Shown here: one piece after another, positions 1-11,052 of the stretch
How positions within the stretch are numbered: position 1 is the first letter of the stretch
Layout of the letters: each line of letters begins with the position of its first letter
NCBI GenBank assembly: GCA_946811695.1
Contig: OX328123.1
Location: 18,604,610-18,668,609, forward strand
Length of the DNA stretch: 64,000 bases
Reading direction: 5' to 3'
From: Gonocerus acuteangulatus
Lineage: Eukaryota; Arthropoda; Insecta; Hemiptera; Coreidae
Notes under the pieces: model-generated
What the model was told of the DNA's origin: nothing
The model's input: only the letters and a program-made list of their open reading frames with translations
Databases searched by the model: none
Position numbers and translations under genes: made by a program

Positions 1-154
1 GTACTTGTAGTTTTATTACGGCTGCACTTGTTTTGTCGTTTATGTACATTCAACAAATATTAGATCCAATTCTAATAAATATAGGCTACGCCCGTCTTTA
101 TTTCTAAACCCATTATTTTTACAAGCTCATCATCTATACATTTTTTCCAATTAG

Positions 155-236
155 CGAGGCCCGACCCGGGCCCCCACGGCACCGGGGTCCGGGGCTACTG
201 TACGCGGCAGTCCCCCCCATGTGGTGGCCCTGCAGA
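155..236. other. GC-rich patch in AT-rich DNA
   Basis: About 80 bases of very high GC with runs of C and G, sharply unlike the AT-rich flanks. No open frame, tRNA or rRNA match was seen. It may be the edge of a transposable element; function unknown. Confidence 0.3.
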
Positions 237-360
237 ACTCTATAAAATATTGAAAATAAAAGCATACATAATAAGAAGGAACTCTGTTATTATAAATTTA
301 AAGAACAAACGTTGAAAATATATAGAACAAAATGGGGAAAAAAGACGTTGAAAATTGTTA

Positions 361-720
361 CAACTTGTATTTTAAATTTGTCAAAGATGAAATGACACCG
401 GTCTGATATCTGTATATTTTTGAAGTGACTGGTGTGTATTTGAAGTCTGCAATCTCCATGGGGTTCAACTCAACTGTTAAACATCTACTTGCAGTTTTGC
501 CACTGTGGATGTCCCCAATAATCTGGATATCTTTCTACCCAGGTTTTCTCCCTAGACAGTCTTTTAACTTTATATTTAATTTATTCCCAGTATCTCCTTC
601 TAAAACCTGGATTTCCCCTATTTCTCCCTGTATGATTCCAATGCTATCCACTAAAAACATGCCTTTTGTATCTAGTCTTGATATAGTACATATACAGCCA
701 CATTTGCTTCTTGGGAATTA
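361..720 (-). pseudogene. hAT transposase C-terminal relic (CGGBP1-like)
   Basis: One minus-strand frame runs from about 720 to 430 with a single internal stop (PG-stop-KD, near 546). It contains a KLNIKLKDCLG segment and ends DFKYTPVTS. I recall the motif FKYAPVTS(V)DVERSFS from the C-terminal dimerisation region of hAT/CGGBP1-like transposases. After TS the reading degenerates, so the conserved ERSF block is lost. The segment is a decayed fragment with no N-terminal zinc finger in view. The plus-strand frame over the same bases is antisense to it. The assignment rests on remembered family motifs, so it is moderate. Confidence 0.55.
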
Positions 721-721
721 G

Positions 722-1110
722 AAAAGACCCAGTTACCTAAGTCAATGTGTAAATTATTATTTTCTTTCTCAAATTACAAAATAAAAATAAATATGTAGCA
801 AAAATTAGTATTTATGGAAAAATATGGAGTATTGACAAAATATGTAAGAGAAAAAACTGTTTAAATGCTTTAAAATCACTTAAAACAAGCAGAATTAAAT
901 CAACACTTCAGATTTACGAATCGGGGAAAAATATATAAATACAATAACATTCGTTCCCCATTTATTAGTGTACTGATTTCAAAAGTGAACGCCATTTTTG
1001 TCGGTCATGTACAGTTTTCTTGCAATATATGAGAAGTAGGAGCATAAAAAACACAACCATGTAGAAAATGTACAGATGTAAAAAAAAACTTGACTTTTTA
1101 GAGAAACAAA
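722..1110. other. No gene seen
   Basis: AT-rich sequence with poly-A runs; no coding frame, repeat unit or RNA gene was recognised. Confidence 0.4.
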
Positions 1111-1229
1111 TTTACCTCTTCGACTTCAATCCTATCCCACCTTCTTTATTCTCTACAGCCTCTCTTTTATTTACCTCTTCATCTTCAATCCTATCCCACC
1201 TTCTTTATTCTCTACAGCCTCTATTTTAT
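1111..1229. repeat. 59-bp tandem duplication
   Basis: Two adjacent copies of a 59-base pyrimidine-rich unit (starting TTTACCTCTTC) differ at a few positions. The short open frame across it is a by-product of the repeat. Confidence 0.8.
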
Positions 1230-1354
1230 TTAGTTTCATTCCTGAGAGTGACATGACTAAATATAAAAGTTAAAAAACCATTGTAACTCATAGGATTGAC
1301 AATCTGCAGCAACTTGTTTTTTATTTTTCGGAGTTTCTACAACTAGGCCATAAG

Positions 1355-1515
1355 ATTGCCGGGGTATCTATAGGTTCACACCCTTTCTAAACACCAATGG
1401 TGCAGCAGGCAATTCCTTCAACGCGCCCTGATAAGAAAAATACTCTACCTACTGCAGGTGCGACTCGAACCCACATCTCCCGCATGAAAATCCAAAGCGT
1501 TATCCACATGACACT
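1355..1515 (-). mobile_element. tRNA-derived SINE, divergent copy
   Basis: On the minus strand a B-box-like GGGTTCGAGTCGCACC follows a tRNA-like head. Downstream is the module AAAGGGTGTGAACCTATAG, also seen in the SINEs at 32225, 54799 and 15811. The copy is old and its ends are not clear. Confidence 0.55.
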
Positions 1516-1530
1516 ACCGATAGACCTGTT

Positions 1531-2099
1531 TTTGTAAACAATTAGAATTGATGTGATTTTTAAAATATTATTGTCAGTTTCAGCAAGTACAAATCCAGAG
1601 AAAACAATATAAAAATCTAATACCGCGATTTTTTTTAAATGAAAACGGAGTTATGATAAGAATTAGTTTTTAAAACAATACAATTTCTAGATTAGTATTA
1701 TGTATTGACGTAAGTTCACTAACCTGTCAACAGGCATGATCCGTTGAGACGGTGTCTGGTCGGTGTCCCGGCGTCTACTGAACTATGCTCCGTTTCCCCA
1801 CTCCGGTGGAGAGTCAAGCATGATATGCCGACCTCTCTTATCTCTACTCACCCTTCTTATTTGCAGAGTAGGGTATGATAGTGTCTTTCAGAAAACCAAA
1901 TCATATGTCCTCAGCAGTAAATAAACATTTATAGGAATATGTAGACACAATATTGAATTTAGCGCGTTTCCTCGCCCAGTAGAGAACTCATTAGACTTTT
2001 ACGTTGTCCACTTGTCACAATACGGAAGTTATGGTAGAAAATTCTCTTATTTGGTCTTTCAAACTTTCACATTTATGTGTATATTAGTGGGTATGAGTT
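1531..2099. other. No gene seen
   Basis: Non-coding sequence, moderately GC-rich around 1720-1880. No repeat partner was noticed within the window. Confidence 0.35.
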
Positions 2100-2290
2100 T
2101 GACCAAGTTGTAGAGCACTCGAATGTTCTGGGGGTAATTCGGATTTTATCTTCTAGCATTGCCGTTCAAGGATCACATCCGGGGTCCTTTATTTATTATT
2201 TAAAGGCTGTGTGAATCTAGGGACGATCTGGGACCCCGAATCCAACCCCAAACGACGACACTAGAAGATAAAATCTTAAAATCTCGCCCC
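2100..2290 (+). mobile_element. SINE fragment, same group as 16695-17040
   Basis: A tRNA-like head (AAGTTGTAGAGCACTCGAAT and a degenerate B box) is followed by TTTTATCTTCTAGCATTGCCG, which resembles the TTCTTCTAGTGTCTTCGTT stretch of the full copy at 16695. A second, inverted piece (GGACGATCTGGGACCCCGAA) also occurs in the copy at 23129. Rearranged and old. Confidence 0.4.
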
Positions 2291-2296
2291 AAGTCA

Positions 2297-2552
2297 TATC
2301 GTCGATACAAAAGCAAACTAACGAATATGAAAATCACCACTTTTCAGAGTGGAAAAGTACTTATTCATAACATTTTTTTGGACAGTCAAATATTCGGCAG
2401 ATTTGACCTTTTGATAGTGGAATACTTTCCCTTTAATAGAGTGAAGTCAGATTGAAGAATTTGCCGTAAATAAGTCCACCAGAAATTATTAAAGATGGAC
2501 AATGAAAGATACATTTTTTCATATTCGTTAGTTTGCATTTGTATCGACGATA
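2297..2552. mobile_element. 256-bp MITE, copy 1
   Basis: Terminal inverted repeats of about 40 bases begin TATCGTCGATACAAA and close TTTGTATCGACGATA. The body includes the hairpin-like CCACTTTTCAGAGTGG. A second copy of exactly the same length lies at 6363-6618. No coding capacity; a non-autonomous DNA element is inferred, family unknown. Confidence 0.8.
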
Positions 2553-2639
2553 CCTGGCCTGCCCATTTTCCAGCTTGACGCTCCGAGCCGCGCCATGTTG
2601 GCTTTGGTCTTCCTTTCTTTCCTGTGAGGGCATATTTTA

Positions 2640-3290
2640 TCGAGAGGCTGTCTTCCGCTAAGCTTTAGGCATGACCTCAACGGAGACTGCATATGTTTAT
2701 GAAGTCACATTGAGGACATTTCCATATTTTTCAGAGAGATCTCGGTTGTATATTATCCAATGATGTATTTTTCCCATAGAGGCTCCTAAATTCTACTTAA
2801 TATTTTCCTTTCAAAAACTCCAATCTTCGTCTTATCCGCTTTGTTCATGAACCACCATTTACATCCTTATGTCAGTAAAGGCCTGATGAGGGTTTTGTAG
2901 AGCGTTTGTGTCCTTATTTATAGTTTTGTAAAGTTATATTGAACCTTAATAACTCCTCGTAGCAGCCAGAATTCTTTCTTCTATTTCTTTGGTATAAATA
3001 TACTAAGAAGCATTTAGAAATGTACTATGAAGAAATCAGTTCATTAGGGGAGGGGATGTTTAATAATAATACAGTGGCATAAGAACTCATATCTTGTCTG
3101 GGCCTTCTTGATCAGCTTGCAAAATTCTTCTCTGCCCTTTGAAGGTGGATCCAGTTGGGAACTTCTAGTGCGTCCTTCTTCTAGAGTATCTTCTTCCTCT
3201 GTTGGAAGTGTAACTTCATTCATCTGTTAGAAGAATAACTTTTTGGGGCGAAACCTAAATATGTCTCCAAAGAAACTTAAATAGAAATAA
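2640..3290. other. No gene seen
   Basis: Non-coding sequence without recognised repeats or RNA genes. The open frame that follows at 3291-3596 runs into the minisatellite and shows no family motif, so I do not call it a gene. Confidence 0.35.
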
Positions 3291-3550
3291 TTGTCCGTCG
3301 ACATATTTGCGGGAAGGAAAACAGTTTGCCAAGGATACCACCAACTTACTGCCATTGGAAATCGGCATGACTATTATTTGTTGCAAAATAATACCCAACC
3401 ACAGAATTTCAACGTCAAGCATCTAGCAGGAAACAAACTAATGAGGAAAGTCGAAGAAGCAACAACGTTGTCTGGACTACTCAAGGTGGCGATACCTATA
3501 AATCCAATGGACAGACCATTATATTTTATGAGGTTGCAATGGACAGTTTT

Positions 3551-4015
3551 ATTGACAAAGCTGAGGGCACTTCTTAGTAATTGGTTAAACTATTGACAAA
3601 GCTGAGGGCACCTCTTAGTAATTGGTTAAACTATTGACAAAGCTGAGGGCACCTCTTAGTAATTGGTTAAACTATTGACAAAGCTGAGGGCACCTCTTAG
3701 TAATTGGTTAAACTATTGACAAAGCTGAGGGCACCTCTTAGTAATTGGTTAAACTATTGACAAAGCTGAGGGCACCTCTTAGTAATTGGTTAAACTATTG
3801 ACAAAGCTGAGGGCACCTCTTAGTAATTGGTTAAACTACTGACAAAGCTGAGGGCACCTCTTAGTAATTGGTTAAACTATTGACAAAGCTGAGGGCACCT
3901 CTTAGTAATTGGTTAAACTATTGACAAAGCTGAGGGCACCTCTTAGTAATTGGTTAAACTATTGACAAAGCTGAGGGCACCTCTTAGTAATTGGTTAAAC
4001 TATTGCCAAAGCTGA
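3551..4015. repeat. 41-bp minisatellite, 11 units plus a partial
   Basis: Units starting ATTGACAAAGCTGAGGGCAC repeat with an exact 41-base period from 3551 to 4001, then a partial unit. Units are almost identical (an occasional T/C in ACCTCTTAG, one CTACTGAC variant), which suggests recent amplification or homogenisation. Confidence 0.95.
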
Positions 4016-4129
4016 AATTATCCTTTTGTTGTTGTTGTTTTTTCTGTTTTGTTTTACAAATTGGTATTTTTTTGGTACATATTCTGTACCTGTATGATGT
4101 AAGTGTTTAAAAAATGTGTCCAAGTAATG

Positions 4130-5497
4130 GCGACCAACAGTCAGAAGTACTGTAAGGTCAGTAGGTATGTGTAAATGTTCTCGTCCCCTGCAGTCTGTAA
4201 GTATATGTCTTATGGTGAGTAGTTCGTTACATTATCTACATATCGGCACGTCTTGGTATTAGGTGTCCGTGAGAAAATAGAGAATGGCCAATACGGAGTC
4301 TGCTGGATGGCCAATACGGAGTCTGCTGGATGGCCATTCTACCACTGATTGTTTAGTTCGTCACAGTAGTCGGAGAGCTGGTAAAGCATTTATTATAAGT
4401 GTTTTATGCACCCTGAAATTTTCCTATAGTGTACCTCTTGGGTAGATAAGTATGTGTTTCCTGGACATACTTTGGAACACCAGCTACTGCGCATAGGGGA
4501 AAGGTGCAAAACAATATTGCCCAAAAATAGTGTTTTATTCAGAAGCCAACTATTATTAATGAAACAAATTACAAATAAAGGCAATTTTAAATTTAATAAT
4601 AAATAAGGCAGGCACTTTTAAGGGGGTTAAAATGTAAATTTAAAAAAAAAACAAAGTACCTAGATTTTATTTTTAATATTAAATGAAGTGCTTTATTCAC
4701 GCTGCGATTTAAACAGCGTCTTCAATAAACATATTTGAAAATAATTGCAAAAGGGCAGACACTTTTGTGGGGTTTAATTATCAGGAAACATGAAAATAAA
4801 TGTTGCCTACGATAGACTGCAATACACTGCGTGTAACCGTAAGATTGTATGACAGCACCGCGCAGTTGTGGTTATTCTCTGCGCTCTCATTAGTTCTTGT
4901 TCACATGATCTTGTACAGCTGTCCCGGTTTAAATAACAGCGTGAAGAAAACTCTCTTTTAATATTAGAATAAAAACAATTTAGTTTTTTTTTTTTTTTTT
5001 TACATGTTATACCCCTTAAAAGTGTCTGCCTTATTTATTATACATTGTAAAATTGTCTTAATTTTACATTAAAGATAGTTGGCTTCTGAATAAAACTCTA
5101 TTTTTGGAAAATATATTTTGTACCTTTCCCCTATGCGCAGTACCTGGTGTTCCAAGGTATGTCCAGGAAACACATATATACCTCCTTATATATTCAAGAT
5201 GTACATTATAGCAAAATTTCAAGATGCATAAAACACTTCATGGAAAGTGCGTTGCTGGCTCTCGGACTGCAGTTTATTGCCGGTAATGTTGTTCCAGTCC
5301 GTCTGCCGTTGGGTTGGTATTTCTTCTTTGCACGTTGCCTCGTATATTTCTACATTTAGTAATGTAGTTGCTAACCTGGCTTGTCTGTCAACGTCTGTAC
5401 TTTGAGTAATGTCCACATGTCCTGGTAGCCATACCAGAGTTACGGATTTGTATAAATTTTGGAGTCTAATAACTTCATTTAAAATATTGATAGCCAA
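4130..5497 (-). pseudogene. I/R1-type LINE RNase H and C-terminus, interrupted
   Basis: Minus-strand translation of 5497-5239 gives the RNase H segment TLVWLPGHVDITQSTDVDRQ, closely like the LINE at 49337 (FWLPGHEGISQSTTVD). After a foreign insertion (4397-5238) the C-terminal part resumes near 4390 with RLRIGHSLFSHG and a cysteine-histidine motif (CNELLTIRHILTDC). Stops and a 23-base internal duplication at 4282-4330 show it is dead. 5' truncated. Confidence 0.75.
4397..5238. mobile_element. 842-bp inverted-repeat element inside a LINE relic
   Basis: The ends are inverted repeats (AAGTGTTTTATGCA at left, TGCATAAAACACTT at right). Inverted similarity continues inward for about 250 bases per arm, including the pair around TTTCCTGGACATAC. 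The unique centre (about 4665-4985) has no coding frame. It splits the LINE RNase H frame, so it inserted later. No target duplication was certain. Confidence 0.75.
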
Positions 5498-5593
5498 AGG
5501 GTGTGTAGGGTATGTATGTAAAGTGTATGAGTCTGTAAAAAAATAATTGCGCTTTAATCATTGTGTTTTAAATATATTAATATAATTAAACAG

Positions 5594-6228
5594 ATATATA
5601 TATATATATATATATATATTATACACTAGCTGTTACCCAGTGTGCCATGCTAAACTTACTTTCTGCCTATGAATCTCCCCGTATCAAGATCTACCTGTAT
5701 ACCCAGTTACGTCAAAATCGGTCAATCGGTGTGAATTTGTGTATATCTGCCTAGTAATTCGTGAAACTGCCAACAGAGGCCAGCACCACAGCAATTCATA
5801 AAAGAGCCGACAGAGGCCAGCACCACAGCCTGCGAGTAGATAGCTCTTATCAAAGAAAGGCCAGCGCTCCCTAGTTAGACAGTGACTGTTGATATAAAAT
5901 TGAAATAAACTGCATTAAATGATTATATAATGATGTCATCAATGAGTTCGACTTATTCTAATTAACAAATAAATCAACAAATAAAGAGAAATTACTCAAA
6001 CTGGCTGTCGATTCAAAATGGCCGTCAGAATCTGAATGGTTCAGTGTAACCAATTTTCTTGAACATAACTTTTGACCTTTTGATCAAATTTTGAAATTTG
6101 ACTATTTTGACCTAGCCTAGGAGATTTCTCGTATCAAGACCTACCTGTGTGTCAAGTTTGGTCAAAGTCGGTCATGTGGTGTAGATTTGTATAAAGAACG
6201 AACAGACAAACGGACAAACAGGCATGTG

Positions 6229-6265
<37 letters not shown>
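5594..6265. repeat. Dispersed non-coding repeat bounded by (TA)n
   Basis: (TA)n at 5594-5620 is followed by ACTAGCTGTTACCC and, later, short phrases such as GTCAAAATCGGTCAATCGG. It ends with AGACAAACGGACAAACAGG and a second (TA)n at 6233-6264. The same style of ending (GAACAGACAA then TA repeats) occurs at 24529-24559. A short imperfect duplication (CAGAGGCCAGCACCACAGC, twice) lies at 5775-5830. No coding. Confidence 0.5.
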
Positions 6266-6269
<4 letters not shown>

Positions 6270-6362
6270 TTTAAGGATTTACATTAAACAAGATTCTATG
6301 CAGCAATTACGTTATATTTCGTTGAGCCTCCTTAAATAAAATCAAAGCTTTTTTCTCTACCA

Positions 6363-6618
6363 TATCGTCGCTACAAATGCAAAGTATCGAATTTGAAAAT
6401 CACCACTTTTCAGAGTGGAAAAGCATTTATTCATAACTTTTTTTTTGACAGTCAAATATTCGGCAGATTTGATCTTTTGATAGTGGAATACTTTCACTTT
6501 AATAGAATGATCTAAGATTGAAGAATTTGCCGTACATAAGTCCAGCAGAAATTAGTAAAGATTGACAATGAAAGATGTATTTTTTCAAATACGATACCTT
6601 GCATTTGTATCGACGATA
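6363..6618. mobile_element. 256-bp MITE, copy 2
   Basis: Same element and same length as 2297-2552, with well-conserved body. The inner parts of both terminal arms differ from copy 1 but still match each other. Confidence 0.8.
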
Positions 6619-6879
6619 TCAACATCTTTGGCTCGAGCGTCCGAACTGCCACTTGGTACATTATGTTTTGTTTGACGAGATGCTCATGCTAATGTAAGGA
6701 CTCAAATATTCGACGGGTAAAAAACGTTTCATTGTACATCGGACAAATAGGTGGTTCCTCATACCTTATCAGATTGCTGTGCGTCAGATGGTAGTGGCAT
6801 AACCTTAAAACCAAGATTATTAATTCTTATCCCCGGTTACGTTTGAGGAAAGAAATATATGTAAGCTTACATTATCTAA

Positions 6880-7712
6880 CCTAGGGTGAGACATGGGCCA
6901 AACGTGCCACAGCAAATATCTATTACAACCTAGGGTGAGGCATGGGCCAAACGTGCCACAGCAAATATCCATTACAACCTAGGGTGAGGCATGGGCCAAA
7001 CGTGCCACAGCAAATATCCATTACAACCTAGGGTGAGGCATGGGCCAAACGTGCCACAGCAAATATCCATTACAACCCAGGGTGAGGCATGGGCCAAACG
7101 TGCCACAGCAAATATCCATTACAACCTAGGGTGAGGCATGGGCCAAACGTGCCACAGCAAATATCCATTACAACCTAGGGTGAGGCATGGGCCAAACGTG
7201 CCACAGCAAATATCCATTACAACGTAGGGTGAGGCATGGGCCAAACGTGCCACAGCAAATATCCATTACAACCCAGGGTGATGCATGGGCCAAACGTGCC
7301 ACAGCAAATATCCATTACAACCTAGGGTGAGGCATGGGCCAAACGTGCCACAGCAAATATCCATTACAACCTAGGGTGAGGCATGGGCCAAACGTGCCAC
7401 AGCAAATATCCATTACAACCTAGGGTGAGGCATGGGCCAAACGTGCCACAGCAAATATCCATTACAACCCAGGGTGAGGCATGGGCCAAACGTGCCACAG
7501 CAAATATCCATTACAACCTAGGGTGAGGCATGGGCCAAACGTGCCACAGCAAATATCCATTACAACGTAGGGTTGAGGCATGGGCCATGCCACAGCAAAT
7601 ATCCATTACAACCTAGGGTGAGGCATGGGCCAAACGTGCCACAGCAAATATCCATTACAACCTAGGATGAGGCATGGGCCAAACGTGCCACAGCAAATAT
7701 CCTTTACAATCT
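6880..7712. repeat. 49-bp minisatellite, about 17 units
   Basis: Units starting CTAGGGTGAGGCATGGGCC repeat at an exact 49-base period from 6881. One unit (near 7566) is 3 bases short. Variation is confined to a few positions (CCTAGG, CCCAGG or CGTAGG). Confidence 0.95.
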
Positions 7713-7719
7713 AGGCGCA

Positions 7720-8131
7720 CGGTAGTGCGCAGGCCAAGTTCCGGCCTAAGCATACTGTGTGTATATTACAGGCGGTCTTAGAGCCGATTTTTACCCTCTT
7801 ATAACTTTCAACAAGGTAAAGATAAAGTTATGAAATTTTACATAGGTATTATACTACTAAATGTGAGTAAAACTGGAAATTTTCATAATTCTACATCGAA
7901 TAGTTTCTGAGATATAAGCGATCGAAAATCGGGATTTATAGGACTCACTCACTCACTCACTCACTCACTGACTCATCAAAATTATTAGGCACTTCCCATG
8001 ATGCTAGAGACTTGAAATTTTGCATGAAGATAGATATGAAGACGTTATTAAAGGAAAAAATCGAAAAATCGTGAAAAGTAGTGTTTGACTCCGCTTCCGG
8101 GGCGGGGGCGTGCCAGTTTTGTACTTCCTTC
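7720..8131. repeat. Dispersed repeat with (CACT)n
   Basis: Contains TTTCTGAGATATAAGCGAT (similar phrases at 24888 and 26460), a CACT tetranucleotide run at about 7945-7974 and a stretch typical of dispersed invertebrate repeats. No reliable coding. Confidence 0.45.
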
Positions 8132-8850
8132 GGAAACCCATCATTCCGTCCGAAACCCATGATGTGGGGTATCAAATGAATTGTCTCAGTATGAAGAACC
8201 TATATTTGATGTTTTAAGAAACAATTAGACGCATATAGGCTCGGTAAAAATCGTATACAAGCTGTCTGTCTGTATGTTTGTTCCTCTTACAAATCCGTAC
8301 CGTTTGACCGATTTTGACCAAACTTGGGACACAGATGGGTCTTGGTACGGGGAGAATCATAGGCTAGGTTAAATTGTCTATCAACTGTCTGCCTGACTGT
8401 TTGTTCCTTATACAAATACACACCGTTTGACCGATTTTGACAAAACTTGACACACATGTCGGTCTTTATCCGGTTAGTGTCATAGGCTAGTCAAAATCGT
8501 CTATCAGCTCTCTGTCTGTATGTTTGTTCCTTACACAAATTCACACCACTTGACCGATTTTGACCAAACTTGGCACACAGGTAGGCCTTGGTCCGGGGAA
8601 TGCACTAGGCTAGGTAAAAAAGGTCTTCCAGCTATGTTTGTTCCTTATACAAATTCACACCGTTTGGCCTATTTTGACCAAACTTTGCACGCAGGTAGGT
8701 CTTGATACGGGAGTGTCATATTATGACGTTTTCTACATTTTGTTCCATCGAAATGGCATCATTCCTTCTGAAACCCATCATGTGAGGTATGAAATGAATC
8801 GTCTTGGTAAGGAGAACCTATATTTGATGTTTTAAAAAACATTTCGACGC
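8132..8850. repeat. Four ~123-bp units flanked by a direct duplication
   Basis: Degenerate units containing TGTTTGTTCC and GACCGATTTTGACCAAACTT start at 8275, 8398, 8521 and 8635 (spacing 123, 123 and 114). They are flanked by two diverged copies of a ~105-base block (8132-8236 and 8746-8850; shared AACCTATATTTGATGTTTTA). Open frames across the units are repeat artefacts. Confidence 0.8.
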
Positions 8851-8892
8851 ATCTTAACAAAAACAGTTGTGACTTCTTTCTTAAAGGTAGTA

Positions 8893-9177
8893 AATATAGT
8901 CGTAGGGGTTCACTGCATAATATACTTCAAAGCAGATACAAAGTTTTTCAAATCCGAGCCATCTAAATTACAAAGTTTAGGATCACAAACCCAAAATGTA
9001 TCGTCTTTGTTCTTATATTTTTCTTGAAGGCCTTCTGCACTTTCCCTATTGTGATCTTTATCCTCGGTATAAGGTTTCTGTGTTTTACAGTGCAATAGTT
9101 TAGTTAAGAGAGCAATCAATTTGTCCTTTAGAGTAATGTCATCTGGAAGAGCTTCTAACTTTTCTAGTCTAGTGATT
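8893..9177 (-). CDS. Unidentified C-terminal coding fragment
   Basis: On the minus strand a stop-free frame of about 90 codons runs from near 9177 to a TGA at about 8911. It is lysine- and aspartate-rich with a coiled-coil-like start (ITRLEKLEALPDDITLKDK) and a Trp-Cys pair (FWVCDPKLC). Its codon pattern looks more coding-like than its surroundings. I saw no splice acceptor with a good pyrimidine tract upstream and no homologue comes to mind. It could be a terminal exon, part of a transposon protein or a pseudogene. Confidence 0.3.
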
Positions 9178-9327
9178 ACATGTATGTAGGTTGATTATTG
9201 GTATCAAATATCAAGCAGTAAGGAGAACCTTATGCAGAATCCAAAGACCCTGGTTTTATATGAAGTACAAAAGCCAGTAGGTATGCGGCAATTAAATTCT
9301 ATTTAATACTTAGAAAAAAATAATGAG

Positions 9328-10064
9328 ATCCCCAAAAAAACATAAATGTGAAATAGAGGCCAAGTTCCTGCCCCCACAAAGAAACACTCCCTTCCTCAAA
9401 AATATCCCCTCCTAAAACCCCCCAAAAACGCCTTACCATTCTACACTCCAAAAAAGTAGTATGAGTTGGTGTATTAATTCAACCAGAAATATTTGCCAAT
9501 ATAAGAGATGATACAAGAAAGAAATGTCCAAGTTCATTACTTGGAAGACCTCATAGTTACTTACTAAGAACAGTAAAGACACTTCAACTGACCTTTAAAA
9601 ACAACAATAAAAATACTTATATCCAGTTACTAAAATATCACTTTCCTCAACCTGGTATATTCTTAAACTTGGCAATGTTTTTTTTTGTGCCGAAATTATC
9701 TTTAGAGAAAAACTAAACATTGCCAAGTTTAGGAATATACCTGGTTGAGGAGAGTGATATTTTAGTAACTGGATATAAGTATTTTTATTGTTGTTTTTAA
9801 AGGTCAGTTGAAGTGTCTTTACTGTTCTTAGTAAGTAACTATGAGGTCTTCCAAGTGAACTTGGACATTTCTTTCTTGTATCATCTCTTATATTGGCAAA
9901 TATTTCTGGTTGAATTAATACACCAACTCATACTACTTTTTTGGAGTGTAGAATGGTAAGGCGTTTTTGGGGGGTTTTAGGAGGGGATATTTTTGAGGAA
10001 GGGAGTGTTTCTTTGTGGGGGCAGGAACTTGGCCTCTATTTCACATTTATGTTTTTTTGGGGAT
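9328..10064. mobile_element. 737-bp near-perfect palindrome (foldback element)
   Basis: Arms of about 350 bases (ends ATCCCC and GGGGAT) are inverted copies differing by only a few bases and small indels. They flank a ~30-base loop near 9682-9713. No coding. A related, much older palindrome at 60250-60770 shares the subterminal phrase GAGGCCAAGTTCC. Confidence 0.9.
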
Positions 10065-11018
10065 TATACTAACGCGTTAAAAATTCAGAGGTTTGACTCT
10101 TTGATGCAACAAAGAGAATACACTGAAGTTAATGGTATCATTTTTTACTCATTTCAATTTTTTTAGGTAGCTGATCGTCTCAATTCCTGGCAGATGGTCA
10201 GTATTATGCGCCGGCCGCTTAATATTCCCCTTTGCTTTAATTAATAAATTAATTAAGAGGCTGTCTTGATCCCGATTACAATCCTAAAACGACGACACAC
10301 AAGATAAGATCTTTAGTGCGTGCTCAAGTCTCAACAGTCGAGTGCACTAACACTGACCTAACCCCCCTATATTAATCTTAGATATTACTTGAATTGCATT
10401 CTTACAGCATACATTAAAAAAGTAACAACGAAGAACGCCATGATCCGTTTTCCTCTTCATACAGATATATAATTTATTACTATTTCAAGGATAATGGTTT
10501 ATCTAACGCTGTAGACATTTTTGATTATAAATGCTATTAATCGACTGATAAAATAATAATTTATATGAATTAGGACGATTCATCAAGGACGATTGCATTC
10601 CATCATTTCAGAGCGTTTCCTCCTCCCTCCGTCGGAAGGAAACCCGCTTATGAAATTGACCTGATGACAGTTTCGAAATTGCATGCATCAGAAATCACAG
10701 ATCACGAAAATAACTGTAGATAAAATAAGGAGGCACCTCCATTCTTTAGCAATTTCAGGTCAGAACATAATCATAGATTTAAAAACTAACCCTATCTTCT
10801 AGTGCAATTAGGAAGCAGCTCTGGTCACTTCAATAGTGGAATCACAGCAACTAAACCGCTGTGTGAGGTTCAGCATTTACTGGTTTCAGCCCCCTCATCC
10901 CCCCCTTATATACGCCCATGCTAGAATTTACTATAACTATTTATAAGTAAAGATGGAATGGTTGGGATTCCGCTAAATAAACCTCAATATGATTTTGTTT
11001 TAAAAAATCTATATTTCG

Positions 11019-11052
11019 GACGTTTCGGCTACTCATTGGTAGCCTTCGTCAG
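11019..11052 (-). ncRNA. Hammerhead ribozyme motif, element A left arm
   Basis: The minus strand reads CTGACGA, an extra A, a stem II of GGCTAC/GTAGCC closed by a short loop, then GAAACGTC. These are the conserved core (CUGANGA ... GAAA ... GUC) with a minimal 2-bp stem III. Stem I pairs weakly (C-G, one mismatch, then A-U pairs). Confidence 0.75.

Noticed and set aside
3291..3596. 101-codon plus-strand frame before the minisatellite
   Set aside because: It runs into the repeat, has no motif and no splice context.
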